Below are positions 13,215 to 25,365 of a stretch of DNA of 64,000 bases, piece by piece. This DNA comes from Epiperipatus broadwayi (Eukaryota > Onychophora > Udeonychophora > Euonychophora > Peripatidae). The stretch is taken from assembly GCA_028023455.1 (NCBI GenBank), contig JAQFVV010012511.1, positions 1,550,165 to 1,614,164 of the forward strand, read 5' to 3'. Numbering within the stretch: the stretch's first letter is position 1; each line of letters starts with the position of its first letter. Both the position numbers and the translations under genes were made by a program. The notes under the pieces were generated by a model. The model did no database searches and was not told the origin of the DNA. It was given only the letters and a program-made list of their open reading frames with translations.

Positions 13215-13772
13215 TATGGCTTTTTTGGAATGGATGAATGAAAATATTCACACTATTTTTGAAGGAAAATGGTATAAAATGAAGCAGGGATGGCCTACCC
13301 ATTAGTGGCATAGTGTCCAGCATCTTCTTAAACTACCATGAGAAACAAATAATACCAAATATACAAGCAGATAACCCCACAATGATATATCTTAGATATG
13401 TGGATGATGTGTTTATCACTGCCAAAAGGAATACAATCTTAAACATCACTAAAGAATTACAGCTGATGTCTAAACTCACACTAAATATCACATGGGAGAA
13501 TGATCAACATTATCTAAAATACTTGGACTTAATGTACCACATGACCATCAAACCCCTAGAAATTAGAGGATACATGCATCAGAGTGCAATAGTTCCCAAC
13601 TCACATAAATATGCTGGATTGAATGCATTTCAACATAGAAATAATTACTTATGCAAATGTAATTCAGACAAAAGAGATAATATATTAAAGTACATCAAAG
13701 AACTAATATCTGTTGTCTATAAATATAAACACATAACTAAAAGAATAGCACAGTTCCAAGCAAAAATACCAC
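13215..13772 (+). pseudogene. Penelope-like element reverse transcriptase, C-terminal part
   Basis: The frame reads DGLPISGIVSSIFLN (from about 13289), then YLRYVDDVF (13388-13414), YLKYLDL and a histidine/tyrosine region ending NAFQHRNNYLCKC. These match the order of RT motifs in Penelope-like elements. A DG-MG-type motif B is followed by the YVDD catalytic motif C, an FLD-like motif and an S-HP-K-like stretch. The two aspartates of YVDD are intact. Upstream, FEGKWYKMKQ continues the RT with a one-base frameshift at about 13280. The N-terminal fingers and the GIY-YIG endonuclease of complete elements are missing. The frame ends by running into a hammerhead repeat at about 13769. The RT would copy element RNA at broken DNA ends, but this copy is dead. 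Confidence 0.8.
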
Positions 13773-13963
13773 TGATACACATGTCCATATATATGTCTAA
13801 AAGATAAATAATCACCAATATACATATTTTGCGCTAAACCAGCATGAAATATGTATATTGGTGATTTTTTATTTTTTAGACTTATATGTAGCCAAGTGTA
13901 CAAATGGTATGAGATAGTGTGGAGAGTTGAGTGTCATGTGAAAGTCTGAGATCCAAGAACCCT
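13769..13963. mobile_element. Paired hammerhead arms, centre deleted, fused to PLE
   Basis: The left part (about 13769-13838) is the antisense arm and the right part (13839-13963) is the sense arm. They pair through ATCACCAATATACATATTT and AAATATGTATATTGGTGAT. The centre that normally holds the CTGATGA box and spacer is missing, leaving only TGCGC-TAAACC-AGCATGAAA between the arms. The sense arm retains GCATGAAAT and the TTGGTGAT stem strand. It then runs through GGTATGAGATAGTGTGGAGA to the end word ACCCTATAT. The copy directly follows the reverse transcriptase relic, which ties the repeat family to Penelope-like elements. Confidence 0.7.
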
Positions 13964-13964
13964 A

Positions 13965-14736
13965 TATGTTACATTACTATTTTTTTATACCAGCTTCAAT
14001 AAATTATTTATTTAATTATTATTATGAATATTTTGAAATTATTTTTGATATTATGTTGATTTTTATAAAATATTTCAGTTACTTAAATCATATTGCTATA
14101 AGGTTTCTAAAATCATACTGGTATGATTTAGGAGATCACATTAAAATTTCATTAATAAAAATTATTCTTTTTGCAAAAAATCATTTTTTTTTCATAGCAT
14201 GGAAAAAGGAAACCATGGTCATGGATTCAAGAAAGTATGAAAAAGGTAATCAAAGCATACCAAAATAAAAAAATATGGATTCAATTAATATTGCAGAAGA
14301 TTTATGGTATTTAAGCCAATGTTTAAAAGACATCTTGATGCACAAAGTGAAAATATAAAACATTCCTCCTCCCCCACAAAAATAATTAAAAAGTGGAAAT
14401 TTCTCTAAGTACAATTTTGGAATCAAATTGGTATTATTTAGAAGGTAGGTTTTATAAATGGTACCAATTGCACAGTTTTAAAAAATTTTTAAACATAGTT
14501 TTTAAAGAAAAAATTGCAAAACATGTAGAAGACAAATATTAATTACCACTCAAAGATATCCCAATAAATAAATAAAATTTCTTAAGTGGCACACTTTGTG
14601 CAATTCTATTATTGTATTTTTTATTTGTTCAAATTAATTATTATTATCATGAAATATTTATGTTATTTTTTATTATATAAATTTCCATTCTGTGCACCAT
14701 TTCTTTTGGTATTCAAAAATTTCATTTAAACATTAA

Positions 14737-14797
<61 letters not shown>

Positions 14798-15650
14798 TGT
14801 ATTTGTAATTTATAGAAATTAAAATTATTTTAGATTAAACTGCTTAATGAGAACTTTTCTATGATATTTTGAAATTTGATTTTGGTTGAATGCTAAAATT
14901 ATTAGATACTTCACACACACATTTTCATTTCTTAAAAAGAAACTATATCTGTATCTAAATTATAAAGCACTTTTTTATTATAATATCCAGAGAAATATTG
15001 CACTATACTTTATGAAAAAGTGTCTAATAATAGTGTTATTGTTCAAGAATATTACTTTAACTCATTAATAAATAAAATATTGAGAGGCCCCTGAGTGATA
15101 TTAAAATTATTCTCATATTTTTAATACTAATATTTGATTGCATGGAATGTATGGAATGAAAAATTGTCTTTGAAGTAGACTGACAGTAATTTTCAAAAAC
15201 AGTGTTTGCACCATAAGTGAAGTGATCAAATATTATGAGCTATATTATATGTCTGTAAAGATGATGGCTAGATCAAAAGAATAACATGATATGACCCTTG
15301 AATAGATTACAGTTCCTCACTAAAAGGGACTTTATTTGTTGATTACCAGTTATAAATATAATAATGTTATTTATGTATCATAACTTTCACACCCAGATTA
15401 CATTGGCTTTGAAATGTCAATTTAGTTTATAAAGCTCACAATGGATTGTTTTAGTAAACTTTGGAAAATTCTAAAAGGATTTATTCATTTGTGATATTAT
15501 GCATTTTTTGACTACAATACATCCCGATGAACATTAAAATATACTGTAATCAAATGAACATTAGTCTCTTTTTCAGTAGGTTTGAATATCAATACTCAAG
15601 CACCAGAAATTAATCATGTTTTAAATTCAAACAAAGTAAATATTTTTTAT
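13965..15650. other. AT-rich stretch without recognised gene
   Basis: An open frame at 13966-14268 is rich in Phe, Tyr and Ile because of base composition and has no motif. An (AT)n microsatellite occupies 14736-14796. I recognise nothing else. Confidence 0.55.
14736..14796. repeat. (AT)n microsatellite
   Basis: About 60 bases of alternating TA, broken once by ATACATAT near 14755. Confidence 0.9.
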
Positions 15651-15654
15651 ATTA

Positions 15655-15923
15655 CTTATAATAACTTCTCTCATATACACTTTAATGCAAATTTTTTTTA
15701 TAATAAAACTTCTTTATTTTCCTGACAGTTTTGACTGTCCACAGCAGTCTTCATCAGAGATTCTCAAATTTCCTCTACCTTTTAAATAACTCTACACTTT
15801 AATCCAAAAAATTTTTTAAATAAAACTTCTTTATTATTCTGACAGTTTTGACTGTCCAGCAGTCTTCATCAGAGCTCAAATTTCCTCTATCTTTTAAAGT
15901 GTACATGAGAGAAGTTATTATAA
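15655..15923 (-). repeat. Fold-back with tandem hammerhead-like units
   Basis: The outer ends are inverted: CTTATAATAACTTCTCTCAT at 15657 and its reverse complement ending at about 15923. Inside are two direct copies of a roughly 75-base unit (about 15711-15786 and 15827-15897). On the minus strand each unit reads CTCTGATGAAGACTGCTG, then GACAGTCAAAACTGTCAG, then AATAAAGAAG. CTGATGA followed by a GACTG/CAGTC helix, then AAAAC and GTC, is the layout of the hammerhead motif at the ends of Penelope-like elements. The GAAA box has become AAAA, so these should not cleave. Tandem copies about 115 bases apart recall the pseudo-LTR arrangement of those elements. Confidence 0.6.
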
Positions 15924-16031
15924 GCAATATATATGAATATATAAAGAAATGCAAAGAAAGTAAAGGAGAAAACTATGAGTATAGTTTTTTTCCATAGACT
16001 TATAAAATTAACTTCAATTTTGTCATACACT

Positions 16032-16041
16032 TTGTATTATC

Positions 16042-16130
<89 letters not shown>
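16032..16130. repeat. (ATT)n microsatellite
   Basis: About 33 uninterrupted ATT units. The frame across it translates as poly-isoleucine and is not a gene. Confidence 0.95.
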
Positions 16131-16134
16131 TCTA

Positions 16135-18340
16135 TTGTATATAATAGTAATAATAAGTCAGATGTCACATGACTTATATATAGCTTGCACTTACAAATAT
16201 GATGTTAAAAGCACATTGCTAATATAGCAGATTTTTAAAAAAATTTTATTTACAATTTATTTATATTGTATACTGAAAATAAATAAATAAATGTTTTGCT
16301 GCTGGAGGGTAATGTGATGTTGAGGATTAGCAGTGACTAGTTGAGTTTTGATATAGGAGTCTTTAATCAGTCATTCTATCACTACTGTTATAGATTACAT
16401 AAGGCAATGCTATACAAAATTAATAAAATTGATCACTGAAAAAAAATGGGCAGTTTGGTTGTAAATTGATTTTATTGCATTAACTCATTATCAATAATAA
16501 AATATGAATAATCAATGGACATAAGATGATAGTGTTAATTAGGTTCTCAGATTAGTTTTTATAATTGAAGAGAACTAGAGATATATTGAAAATAATTAAT
16601 AACTTATTATTGTTAACTATTTTTAGCAATCATATTTTTGATTGGCTACCAATTTATTTTGATTTCTATTTAAGTTGATAAATTGTCACATGATCACATT
16701 TCCATTAACATCTGCATTAGGAATTGCAATATTTTAAATATTTATTACACTAAAGAACAATAGACACTAAATGGCAATGTTAACCAAATTTCTAGATTAT
16801 TGAATAATATTATTGTAGCGTATTGAATCTCATATATTTTTGCTTAATGGTAGATGTATTAGGACAAACAGAAGCTTATATAAAATTAAAAAAAAAAAAC
16901 CTCATGTCAGTTAAATGAAGCAGTTGCATTTAATCTTCTACTTGAGTGTTCAAATATCATATGAGTGCCAGAACCATTAGCTATATGATTATTTAGATGT
17001 TATAAACTCAATTTTAAAAGTTTCAAAGGGAACATTGTATTTTATAAATAAAGCCTTTTATGACATGGAAATAAAAAAGCAGTGTTTTTCAGGTTGAATT
17101 GTCATCTAATTTTTTAAAGTTTTCTACCATTTCAAAAGAACTATTTTTTTTTAAAGCTGTTTAATAAATAACCAATTATAAAGTACAGTCAAGTGTTTAA
17201 AAACATCGATAAAAAAAATCTTTGAAAATGTTTTCAAAGAAAAAAAATTGGAAAAAAATAAACTAATTTATGATTGGTCATTATCAGCAAAACATTTTTT
17301 CAATATCATAATTTTAATAAAAAAAGTAGATAACTTTAAGCAATCTAAAACTTGATTACAGCTTTTTATTTATTAATGTGTTTGCGATTAAATAGTCTAT
17401 TTTTGATAATTTGTCATTTAATTACTTAGAATTATCAGGCCACTATATTTAGATAATGCCCAATAAGAAATCAATTTTATTGGATGTAGATTATCTATCT
17501 ATGATAAATATCGTGTAATAAAATTAAAATCATTAAAGAATATTAATTTAAATGTTCCAAAAATTTATTGATAATTAAAATATATTGTGTGAAATTCATC
17601 AAATTATTTTATAAGAAATTTGCTTTTACCTGATTTCATAAAAATTAATGTAATTTTCACATTTGACTGATTGCATAGTTAATTACATTTTAAACCCGGT
17701 GCTTCTATTTAAAGAAGAAATTTATGTATTTTAAAAATTTACTAATAACTGCAATCAAAATTTTGATTCTAATATTTAACATTTTTCTTTGACATTTTAA
17801 TTGTCAGCATGTTAGTTTATTCATAAAGTTATTCAAAATCCCATTACATCATATTGTCTAGATCAGTTATTTTTAGATTTGGATAAATATAATAGAAAAC
17901 AAATATTATTTTAATAACTATTGAAAAATAGTTATTAAAATAAAATACTTTTTTTTTTCTTGAAATCTTAGTGAATCCTAATGATGTAGGGGATTCATAA
18001 TTTTATAAAATAGCAAATTTAAAGTGCTAAAAATTAAGATAGTGGACTGATAATCAATGGCAAACGACCAATGAGACTAAATGTCATGGTTGTAGCATCA
18101 TGTTATCTATTTACTTCAAACTGCCTTTGGCAGAGAATTAACAAATAAATATGTATTTGATAAAATAAGAACATTGCAATTATTTTTATTTACTTACTGA
18201 TATTAATATTAGATTTTTTTTAACCCATATTTTCTCTTTAATCTATATTTTTCTACTAATATAGCTTAACTAGAAAACATTATTTGTATTGATTTTGGTT
18301 TGGAAATAGTTTAATCATATTTCAATTACTTATATGATAA
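16135..18340. other. AT-rich stretch without recognised gene
   Basis: No coding region. A short perfect hairpin lies at 17906-17947, with 14-base arms TTTTAATAACTATT and AATAGTTATTAAAA around a GAAA loop. It has no neighbour that would give it a role. Confidence 0.55.
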
Positions 18341-18345
18341 CTGAA

Positions 18346-18394
18346 ATACAGGCTTAGCACAGACTTTCACATGACCCACCACTCAATTGTCTTA
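18346..18394 (-). mobile_element. Outer-end fragment of hammerhead repeat
   Basis: The words GCACAGACTTTCACATGA and CCCACCACTC are the outer end of the family copies at 31213 and 52180. Only about 45 bases remain and the ribozyme part is absent. Confidence 0.55.
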
Positions 18395-18652
18395 TATTAT
18401 ATTGCTTAATAATGAAAATCTTCACACTTTTTGTTTCTAATAGTTTTTGTTGATTACCTTTCTCCAATTTTTCAATGACTAACAAACTTCTTCAAGACTA
18501 TAAATGATTATATATTATTTATAACCATTAAAAAAACTGGCAGGTGTGAAAATTGAAATGTTGGGGGAGGGGGCAACATTTACAAAAACTTTTGAAAGTT
18601 GTAATTAATAACTTGTTAAGCCATACTCATTAAGTAAGTAATATATATTAAA

Positions 18653-19227
18653 GCTATAACCTTAAGACTATGCACCTGGATGTGACAGCAGGGACATCTA
18701 CAAATCTTAACACAAGATTAATGACTTTAAAAGACAAGAGCAGCCAACTTTTATCTTGGATCTATTTTTTAATTATATAGGTGAAACTAAAGCATTTTGA
18801 TTTGAGAGTGTGAAACTATTAACTACTTCACTGATTAAGTCCACAATTTCTATACAAGCTATCTTTCAATTTACAATGAGTCACTGTGACGCTCTTATAA
18901 TTAGAAATCTTTTAAGACAATTTAAAGTTGTAATTAATAATGAGTAAATTGTCTTAAAAGATTTCTAATTATAAGATCTTCACACTGACTTGCTGTAAAT
19001 CAAAAAATTTTGCTTACATTAGCTTGTATAGAAATTGTGACTTAATCAGTGAAGTAGTCAATAGCTTCATGCTCTCAAATCAAAATGCTTTAGATTCACC
19101 TATATAATTAAAAAATAGGTTGAAGATAAGAGATGGCCACTCTTGTCTTTTAAAGTCATTAAACTTGTGTTATGATTTATCGAGGTTCCTACTATCACAT
19201 CCAGCTGTATAATCTTAAGGTTATAGC
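18653..19227. mobile_element. 575-base fold-back element with 14-base TSD
   Basis: The arms at 18653-18924 and 18945-19227 are reverse complements over almost their full length (ends GCTATAACCTTAAGA and TCTTAAGGTTATAGC). They leave a loop of only about 20 bases. The word TAATATATATTAAA occurs directly at both borders (18639-18652 and 19230-19243), consistent with a target-site duplication, although such an A/T word can also recur by chance. No open frame is present. It is a non-autonomous, nearly palindromic element. A diverged half copy lies at 21261-21557. Confidence 0.75.
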
Positions 19228-19244
19228 CTTAATATATATTAAAA

Positions 19245-20860
19245 ACTTTTGAAAATAAAAAATATGAAATTGATTTTCATTACTAATATAATATCAATTT
19301 GCTTAATGTGAATAAAGAGAAAAAATAATTATAAATTATAATAAGCAAATTGATAAATTTCTGAATATAACAACAACTATGGATATCATTGTAATAAGTC
19401 CTCATTGCAAGAGATCAAAAAAAAAAAAAGAACAGGATTGATTATTACTTCATTGTAACTATATATCTATATGAAAAAATAATCATAAATATAATCTTAT
19501 ATTTTAAACAAAGTACACTAGTTCAGTAATAATAATAGAAACTATACATTATTATTTTGATCAGACCATGTTCTGCAATTTTTTATCATGTAATCGTTTA
19601 GGGATTGACTATTGGTATAATCACTGTAAAAGTAACCAAGTATACTAAAATAGACTTTAATAGAAGTTGTATATTGTTTTGATCAGATCATGTTTTTCTC
19701 ATTTACCTAAGATGATTGGCCAGAGATAGATGAGGTCATATGGATTGGACATTGTTTATTCATAAACCTCTACCATGCTAATAATTGAAGATAATGGGGT
19801 CAAATTGTTCAGACAAAACTAAATTATTAAACTAATTATATGTTAATGTATTAAGCTGGAAATTCTAGTTTGATTCAAGTGAATATGGACAAAAATATTA
19901 AATTCTTTAGTTTTGACTGTGTGCCAGGCATTATCAAATGGCCTTACAGCAGATAAACATGTAAATTTGTATATATAAATTAGTATATATTAAGCACAAT
20001 GAATATATAAATGTGCTATATTATTAATGGAAGTTCGGTCTGAGCATTAGAATACTCACACACACAAATTTAAAACATTGTACATAAATACACATGATAA
20101 ACTGATGTATTTTTTGTATTTTATTTTTATTTTTTGAATATCTTAGTATATGTCATTTTATGTATTTTTCTTTTCTCTGAAAAATTCAAATAGAGAAAGC
20201 AAACTTATTAAACAAATGAATCAAATGTTGGAACATATTCGTAAAATAAATAATTAAAGTAATTGTTCCAACATATATTTTTCATTGTTTTAATTACTTT
20301 TCTAAAAATTGTTATCTTATTCTGTAAGCAAAAAAAAAAATGTTAATTGCTTTTGCAAAAATCTGATCAAAAGCAAAATGTTTGATAATGCTATAATTAA
20401 ACTGCTATCTTTTTAAAAATTCTTGAATTGATTTTGTAAGCAAGTGGTCTGGGTTATTCAAGATGGAAGTCATTATATTAAACCCTAAAATGTAAAATTT
20501 AATCAGAAAATAGAAAAAAAATGTTATAATCTAAGTGATAAGGTAAATTAAAAGGATGGGCTGATTCATACTTCTCAGTGGGCTATCTGAATTAGTTCTT
20601 ATGAGTGGTTTTGATAAGTTTTAGTCATTGCTGGTGGATTCATTCTTTTCTTTGGCAGTCGTCCTGGGCAAGTCATTCACTATTTTGGCTCCAGAATTGG
20701 TAAATCATCTAGCCACTTGGAGATTAATTTATGGACTAGACTACAGCAGATATTTTCTAAGAAGAAATCCATTATACAGTCTTAAGATTTAATGAACCAG
20801 TCAAGATAGCAAATAAACATTTAATAAAAAATATTATCATATACAAACAGAGGAAAATAT
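19245..20860. other. AT-rich stretch without recognised gene
   Basis: A small hairpin at 20226-20275 pairs ATGTTGGAACA with TGTTCCAACAT. The sequence from about 20560 on is less A/T-rich but has stops in the frames I read. I recognise nothing. Confidence 0.5.
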
Positions 20861-20869
20861 AAAGCAATC

Positions 20870-21090
20870 TACCAGAAAGTCCAGTAAAATGACCGTGGGG
20901 TAGACAACCAGCCAGTGTACTGCCCTTTCTCTGTCCCAAGCCACAAAGATGTGACCATGCCAGTTCCAGCCACCCACGATGATGACAAAAGCCACCTTGC
21001 CTATGCCTATATGAGATGTAATCCTCACTGCACAGCCAGTTGACTTGAAGCCCACTCAGAGCCCAGAGGAGAAGAATGAAGATGCTGACA
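20870..21090. other. GC-richer patch, possible coding relic
   Basis: This patch is much richer in G and C than its surroundings. On the minus strand a frame stays open from about 21055 to 20837, with internal text such as GKVAFVIIVGGWNWHGHIF. On the plus strand a frame ends QPVDLKPTQSPEEKNEDAD with a few stops upstream. I do not recognise either protein. The patch may be a piece of a processed pseudogene or a transposon that still shows its original composition. Confidence 0.35.
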
Positions 21091-21260
21091 TAAGTTTATT
21101 TTAAGATATTTTATTAATATTGAAATAATTAACTTTGATATTTCCGATTAAATATATTATTTTTTTATTATTATTAATCATTTAAAAAAGAGAGAGTTGT
21201 CTCTCACATATGTATATTGAATTTATGGTTATTACAGGCATAAATGATAAAGCTTTTACT

Positions 21261-21557
21261 TAATAATTACAACTTTAAATTATTGTAATAGATTTCTTAC
21301 TATAAGATCTTTTCATTAACTCGTTGTAAATCGTAAGATTTCGCGAGTACTAATGTATAATAAGAATTGTGGACTTAATTAGTGAAGTATTTAATAGCTT
21401 CACACTCTTAGATCTAATCACTTCAGCTTCACTATTCATATATAAAGTAGGTTGAAGTAAAGAAGGTTTCCCTCTTTTCTTCATAGCGAAAGCTTGTGAC
21501 TAAGACCTGTAGAGGTCCCTACCTTCGAATTTTTAACACGCTTATTCCTAAGCCTTA
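21261..21557 (+). mobile_element. Diverged half copy of the fold-back element
   Basis: Starting with TAATTACAACTTTAAAT, this follows the loop and right arm of the element at 18653-19227 in order. Shared words include TATAAGATCTT, GACTTAATTAGTGAAGTA, AATAGCTTCA and AAAGTAGGTTGAAG, and the end reads CTTATTCCTAAGCCTTA. The left arm is absent. Substitutions are frequent, so it is an older copy or a different subfamily. Confidence 0.65.
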
Positions 21558-21559
21558 GT

Positions 21560-23260
21560 AAATATTACTTAATATAATAATGTGCAATTAATAAAAATTT
21601 GTAATTAAATCTTTTGAGTAAATTTTTCTATTTCAAATTCTAGTATTTTCAACAAAGGTTGCAATGAGATTCTTTTTTGTTGCTATTCGTTTTCCTCTTG
21701 TTGTTACTCCTGAAATTCATCATATATAAATATACATGTGTATATATGCATACATACGCTTATAATATTTGGTAAATACGATATCTCATGTTGAATATCT
21801 AAAATGTATTTCACCGTATATCCTTTTAAGTTATTTTTTTTGTCACTGTTGCACCTCATGATGCGTGTTAGAAGGGATTGATCTATTATAGATTCCCTGT
21901 AAGCAAGTCCTCTAATAACTTTATATTTAAAATAGTAGTAAGTGTATAATTGTGCTGCACGTATATACATGTATAGAAATTTATCTATAGCAAAAAGAAA
22001 ATAGATACAGTACCTCATGTTGAGTACTATATGGTATCTGAACTAACGCAACTTTATTGACATGTTGAAAAATATGAAATTAGTGAAATATTTCATAATG
22101 CAAATATACGTATGCATAGTTTTTTTTTTTATTATATTTGCTATCAATAAAAAAAAAAGGGAGGGGTTTTAAAGTTCTCGGTAAAAGTGGATGCCTGTAT
22201 GACCGAAAATCTCTTATCTGAAAAATATATACATCAAATCACACAAAGAATAACTTATTTCTATAGGGTAAAAAAGGCTCAGACCACTTCCATTACTTAT
22301 AAAACATTGTAAATAGCTTTACGGATTTATTATTTTTCTTATTTAAAATTGTATTTTATCTATTTCAACGCCTCGAATATATATATATATATGGGTTTGT
22401 GATAATTAATTATTTAGTATTTTTGTTATTATATCATCATTAGTATGAAACGGTGGTGGGTATTTGGGATTAAATAAATATTTAATCATACTATTAAACT
22501 TATTTCGTTTTCGTATTATTATTATTATTATTTTGATAAAATGTATTCTTTCCTTATCAATCACGTACCTGTAATAACCATTTAACTTACCCACTGAAGA
22601 CCCTAGATGTAGAGCACTGAGCTAGCCACAAGGAATATCGCTCTACTGGGTTGTTAAATCTTATTCTTATGCTCCGCTGAACATATGGTATTGCACATCC
22701 TTCTAGGAGGGGGGACGACGACATTTTTTGATTCTTTTCGGAAGTGGCGTGCAAAAGTCTATTTTGTAAATAGATTTTTCAAAGGTGTGTACTTGCCATT
22801 GTTCTAAATATTCGGGCATTCAAATAAGATATCAACTAAAGGGTGTTTTTAACTGGAAGAGTCCTGTCAATCCACTCTTTCTATCAGTTTAGCTGGAAGT
22901 ACCAATATACATGAGTACAGACAATCGACTAAATTGATATTCATTTCTTTACCTGTTGAATCTTGGTCATTTCATGGTCAGTTCAAGATTAGGAAAAGAA
23001 TTCCGCAGGGATTTATTTAATGGATACTAGAAAGTTTTTAGGGACAAGAAAAAATTGAAGATTATTAAGTTGTGTCAATATCATATTACATTTTATTAAG
23101 AAAGAAGAAAACTTTCATAAAAAAATACTTATACATATCAAGATAAATTACTGTAAAGCAAAGGACTCTTCAGTAATTAAAGGGGAAACATTACTCATAA
23201 GGGTATCAAATTGCCAAGTGGTAGTTTTTTTTTAAACATGTAAAGTGTTCAAGTTTATAT
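21560..23260. other. Stretch without recognised gene
   Basis: The open frames at 21704-22018 and 22406-22594 on the minus strand have no motif. The sequence at 22570-22760 is of more even composition and looks single-copy in this window. I cannot name it. Confidence 0.5.
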
Positions 23261-23261
23261 T

Positions 23262-23316
23262 TTTGTCTAGATTTGAATTCAGGTGACAGATATGGCAAGC
23301 ATATTCACTATACTAT
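23262..23316 (-). mobile_element. tRNA-Asp-like relic, probable SINE head
   Basis: On the minus strand the words TAGTATAGTGAATATGC, then CTGTCACC, then GAATTCAAATC appear in the order of the A-box, anticodon arm and B-box of tRNA-Asp. The acceptor and D-arm pairings are lost, so it is not a working tRNA gene. A tRNA-derived SINE head or a tRNA pseudogene both fit. Confidence 0.4.
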
Positions 23317-23319
23317 GAG

Positions 23320-25360
23320 TCTTTTCATACATATGGTACACAAAGTAATTTATGGGAATATATATATAGCTTAAAATGAAAAATAGATATAATGTAGACA
23401 TAATTAAATGTATAATTATTTATAAAGCCTAGCATGACTAAACAATTTTGATAGAATAATTATGTTAATTTGTATTTTTGGAAGTATTATATTTTTGGAA
23501 ATACTATATATTATTTAAAAATCAAATATAAAAAGTTCCATATTTAGTGTAAATAATTTTGATTTTTCTGATTTTGACAAAAATATAAATTATTTTTAGT
23601 AAACAGAATGGTTTTTTATGTACATTAATTATATAATGTTTAATTAAAAGATTAATAAAAAGTTAACTAATTAATTTTAATGAAATTATATTGAAAGTAG
23701 AACATTGTAATTAATTGGATGGCAAATAATTCACTTAATTATCCTGTTTTTAGCTTTGCATAGTCTATAAATAGTGGGATTAGATAAATTGATTCTTATT
23801 AAGTTATTAGACTAAAGTAAATGCAGAAAAGCAACTGCCTGTTCTATGTTGTTGGTCAATTTTGAACTTGTAAAGAAGTAAGGGACAGCCTTTCATTGAT
23901 TCAAAGCTCATATACATGTACTAAACTGCTTGCTTGGCTGCAAACCATAAAATTATAGAAGTTTAATGGGAATAAGGATTGCTAATGCTTACTTTATATA
24001 TGTCTTTACTAAAAATGGCTATAAAATGTGAGAATACTACTCTATCCTGGACATGCCATGAAAAATCTAACTCATTTGGAGACTTCACTACTAGTGGAAG
24101 CCAGCCTATTGATCTTGAGATTCCAATACAATTTTTATAGCTTCATATATGCATGGAAAAGGGATGAAAGAAACCTACTATCAATTGTATAAATATTGTC
24201 AATGTATGAGATTCCATTAGTATATAATTATATATATCAAGGCACTGATCTCGATTGGGATTTTATTAAAATATTATATTTCAAGGTGGAGACTATATCA
24301 TGATTTATTTCAATACTTTAAATTAAACTATTTTTTACAAGTTAATGAAACAACTGCAGCAACAGTATTTTTATGAATTTTACTGAATTGATTGTTTTCA
24401 GTTACAGGTAAGTAAGAAGCATATTATATTTGTTGAAAAGAAAATGTGGAAAAAGCTATAATGATTAATGCATTTCATATTATCCTTATATTTCATTTTA
24501 TATTTACCATATATTTAATAGTGGGTTTTCATCTATTAATTTTATCTTCTTTATTTTTTTCATATTTATGTACAATTCATTGACTTTGAATTTCTCTGTA
24601 ATTGTATAATCTACATTATTTATTCAAGTAATAATAATATTAGATTGTGATCACTCCTAAATATAGTGTACTTCAAGTAATCAACATATGTTTACTTTAT
24701 ATAACCAAGTAATGTTATTCATAAAAAAGTGCATCATTTTACTTATCAATCATCACCAATCAGACTACAGAATTTAACTTGGTAATGACTGTCATGGATG
24801 ACATGCATTAAAACAATAAGATTTCACATGTTGAAATAATGAAAGCCTCCAATCTGAATTAAAAATTTTATGTTTGTAAGCAATAATAAAAATATAACCT
24901 ACCCTTCATCCAGATTTCACTGATCTATTAAAATGAAATATATTTAACACCACTTCAGACTCTCTGATTACAGAAATTTATGAGAATTGAAATGATGAAA
25001 GGTTACACAAAATAACAAAGCTCATCAACTCCATGGTCCTCAAAAATCTTTTTTGTCATTTAAATGGGGGGGGGGGGTTATTAATTGTTCCCTGTGAAAA
25101 TTTGCTAAGAACTGCCTTTAGAACTGTTAATTTCACTCATGTGTGTACTAATTAATCAATAGTTTTTGGGGTTATAGATAAATACTGTTATTTGTACAAA
25201 TTCCTAAAGAACTGTTTTTCTACCTGCTTAATAAGATAAACCTATGAGATTCAATCATACATATTGTGTATCACTCTCATTCCAGATACCTAATACTAGA
25301 TTTCAAAAGTGAAGAGTGAAGAAATAGCTTCATGAAAATATCAAAACCATTGGACAACTA
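23320..25360. other. AT-rich stretch without recognised gene
   Basis: No coding region or repeat recognised. A G12-13 run sits at about 25066-25078. Confidence 0.55.
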
Positions 25361-25365
25361 TGTGA

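Noticed and set aside
13966-14268. 100-codon open frame after the hammerhead arms
   Set aside because: Phe/Ile/Tyr-rich text expected from A/T-rich DNA, with no motif and no link to the RT frame.
15975-16172. 65-codon open frame of mostly isoleucine
   Set aside because: It is the (ATT)n microsatellite read in frame; the same holds for 27776-27979.
17906-17947. Perfect hairpin as a terminator or microRNA precursor
   Set aside because: The arms are only 14 bases of A/T sequence, and such hairpins are expected by chance in this composition.
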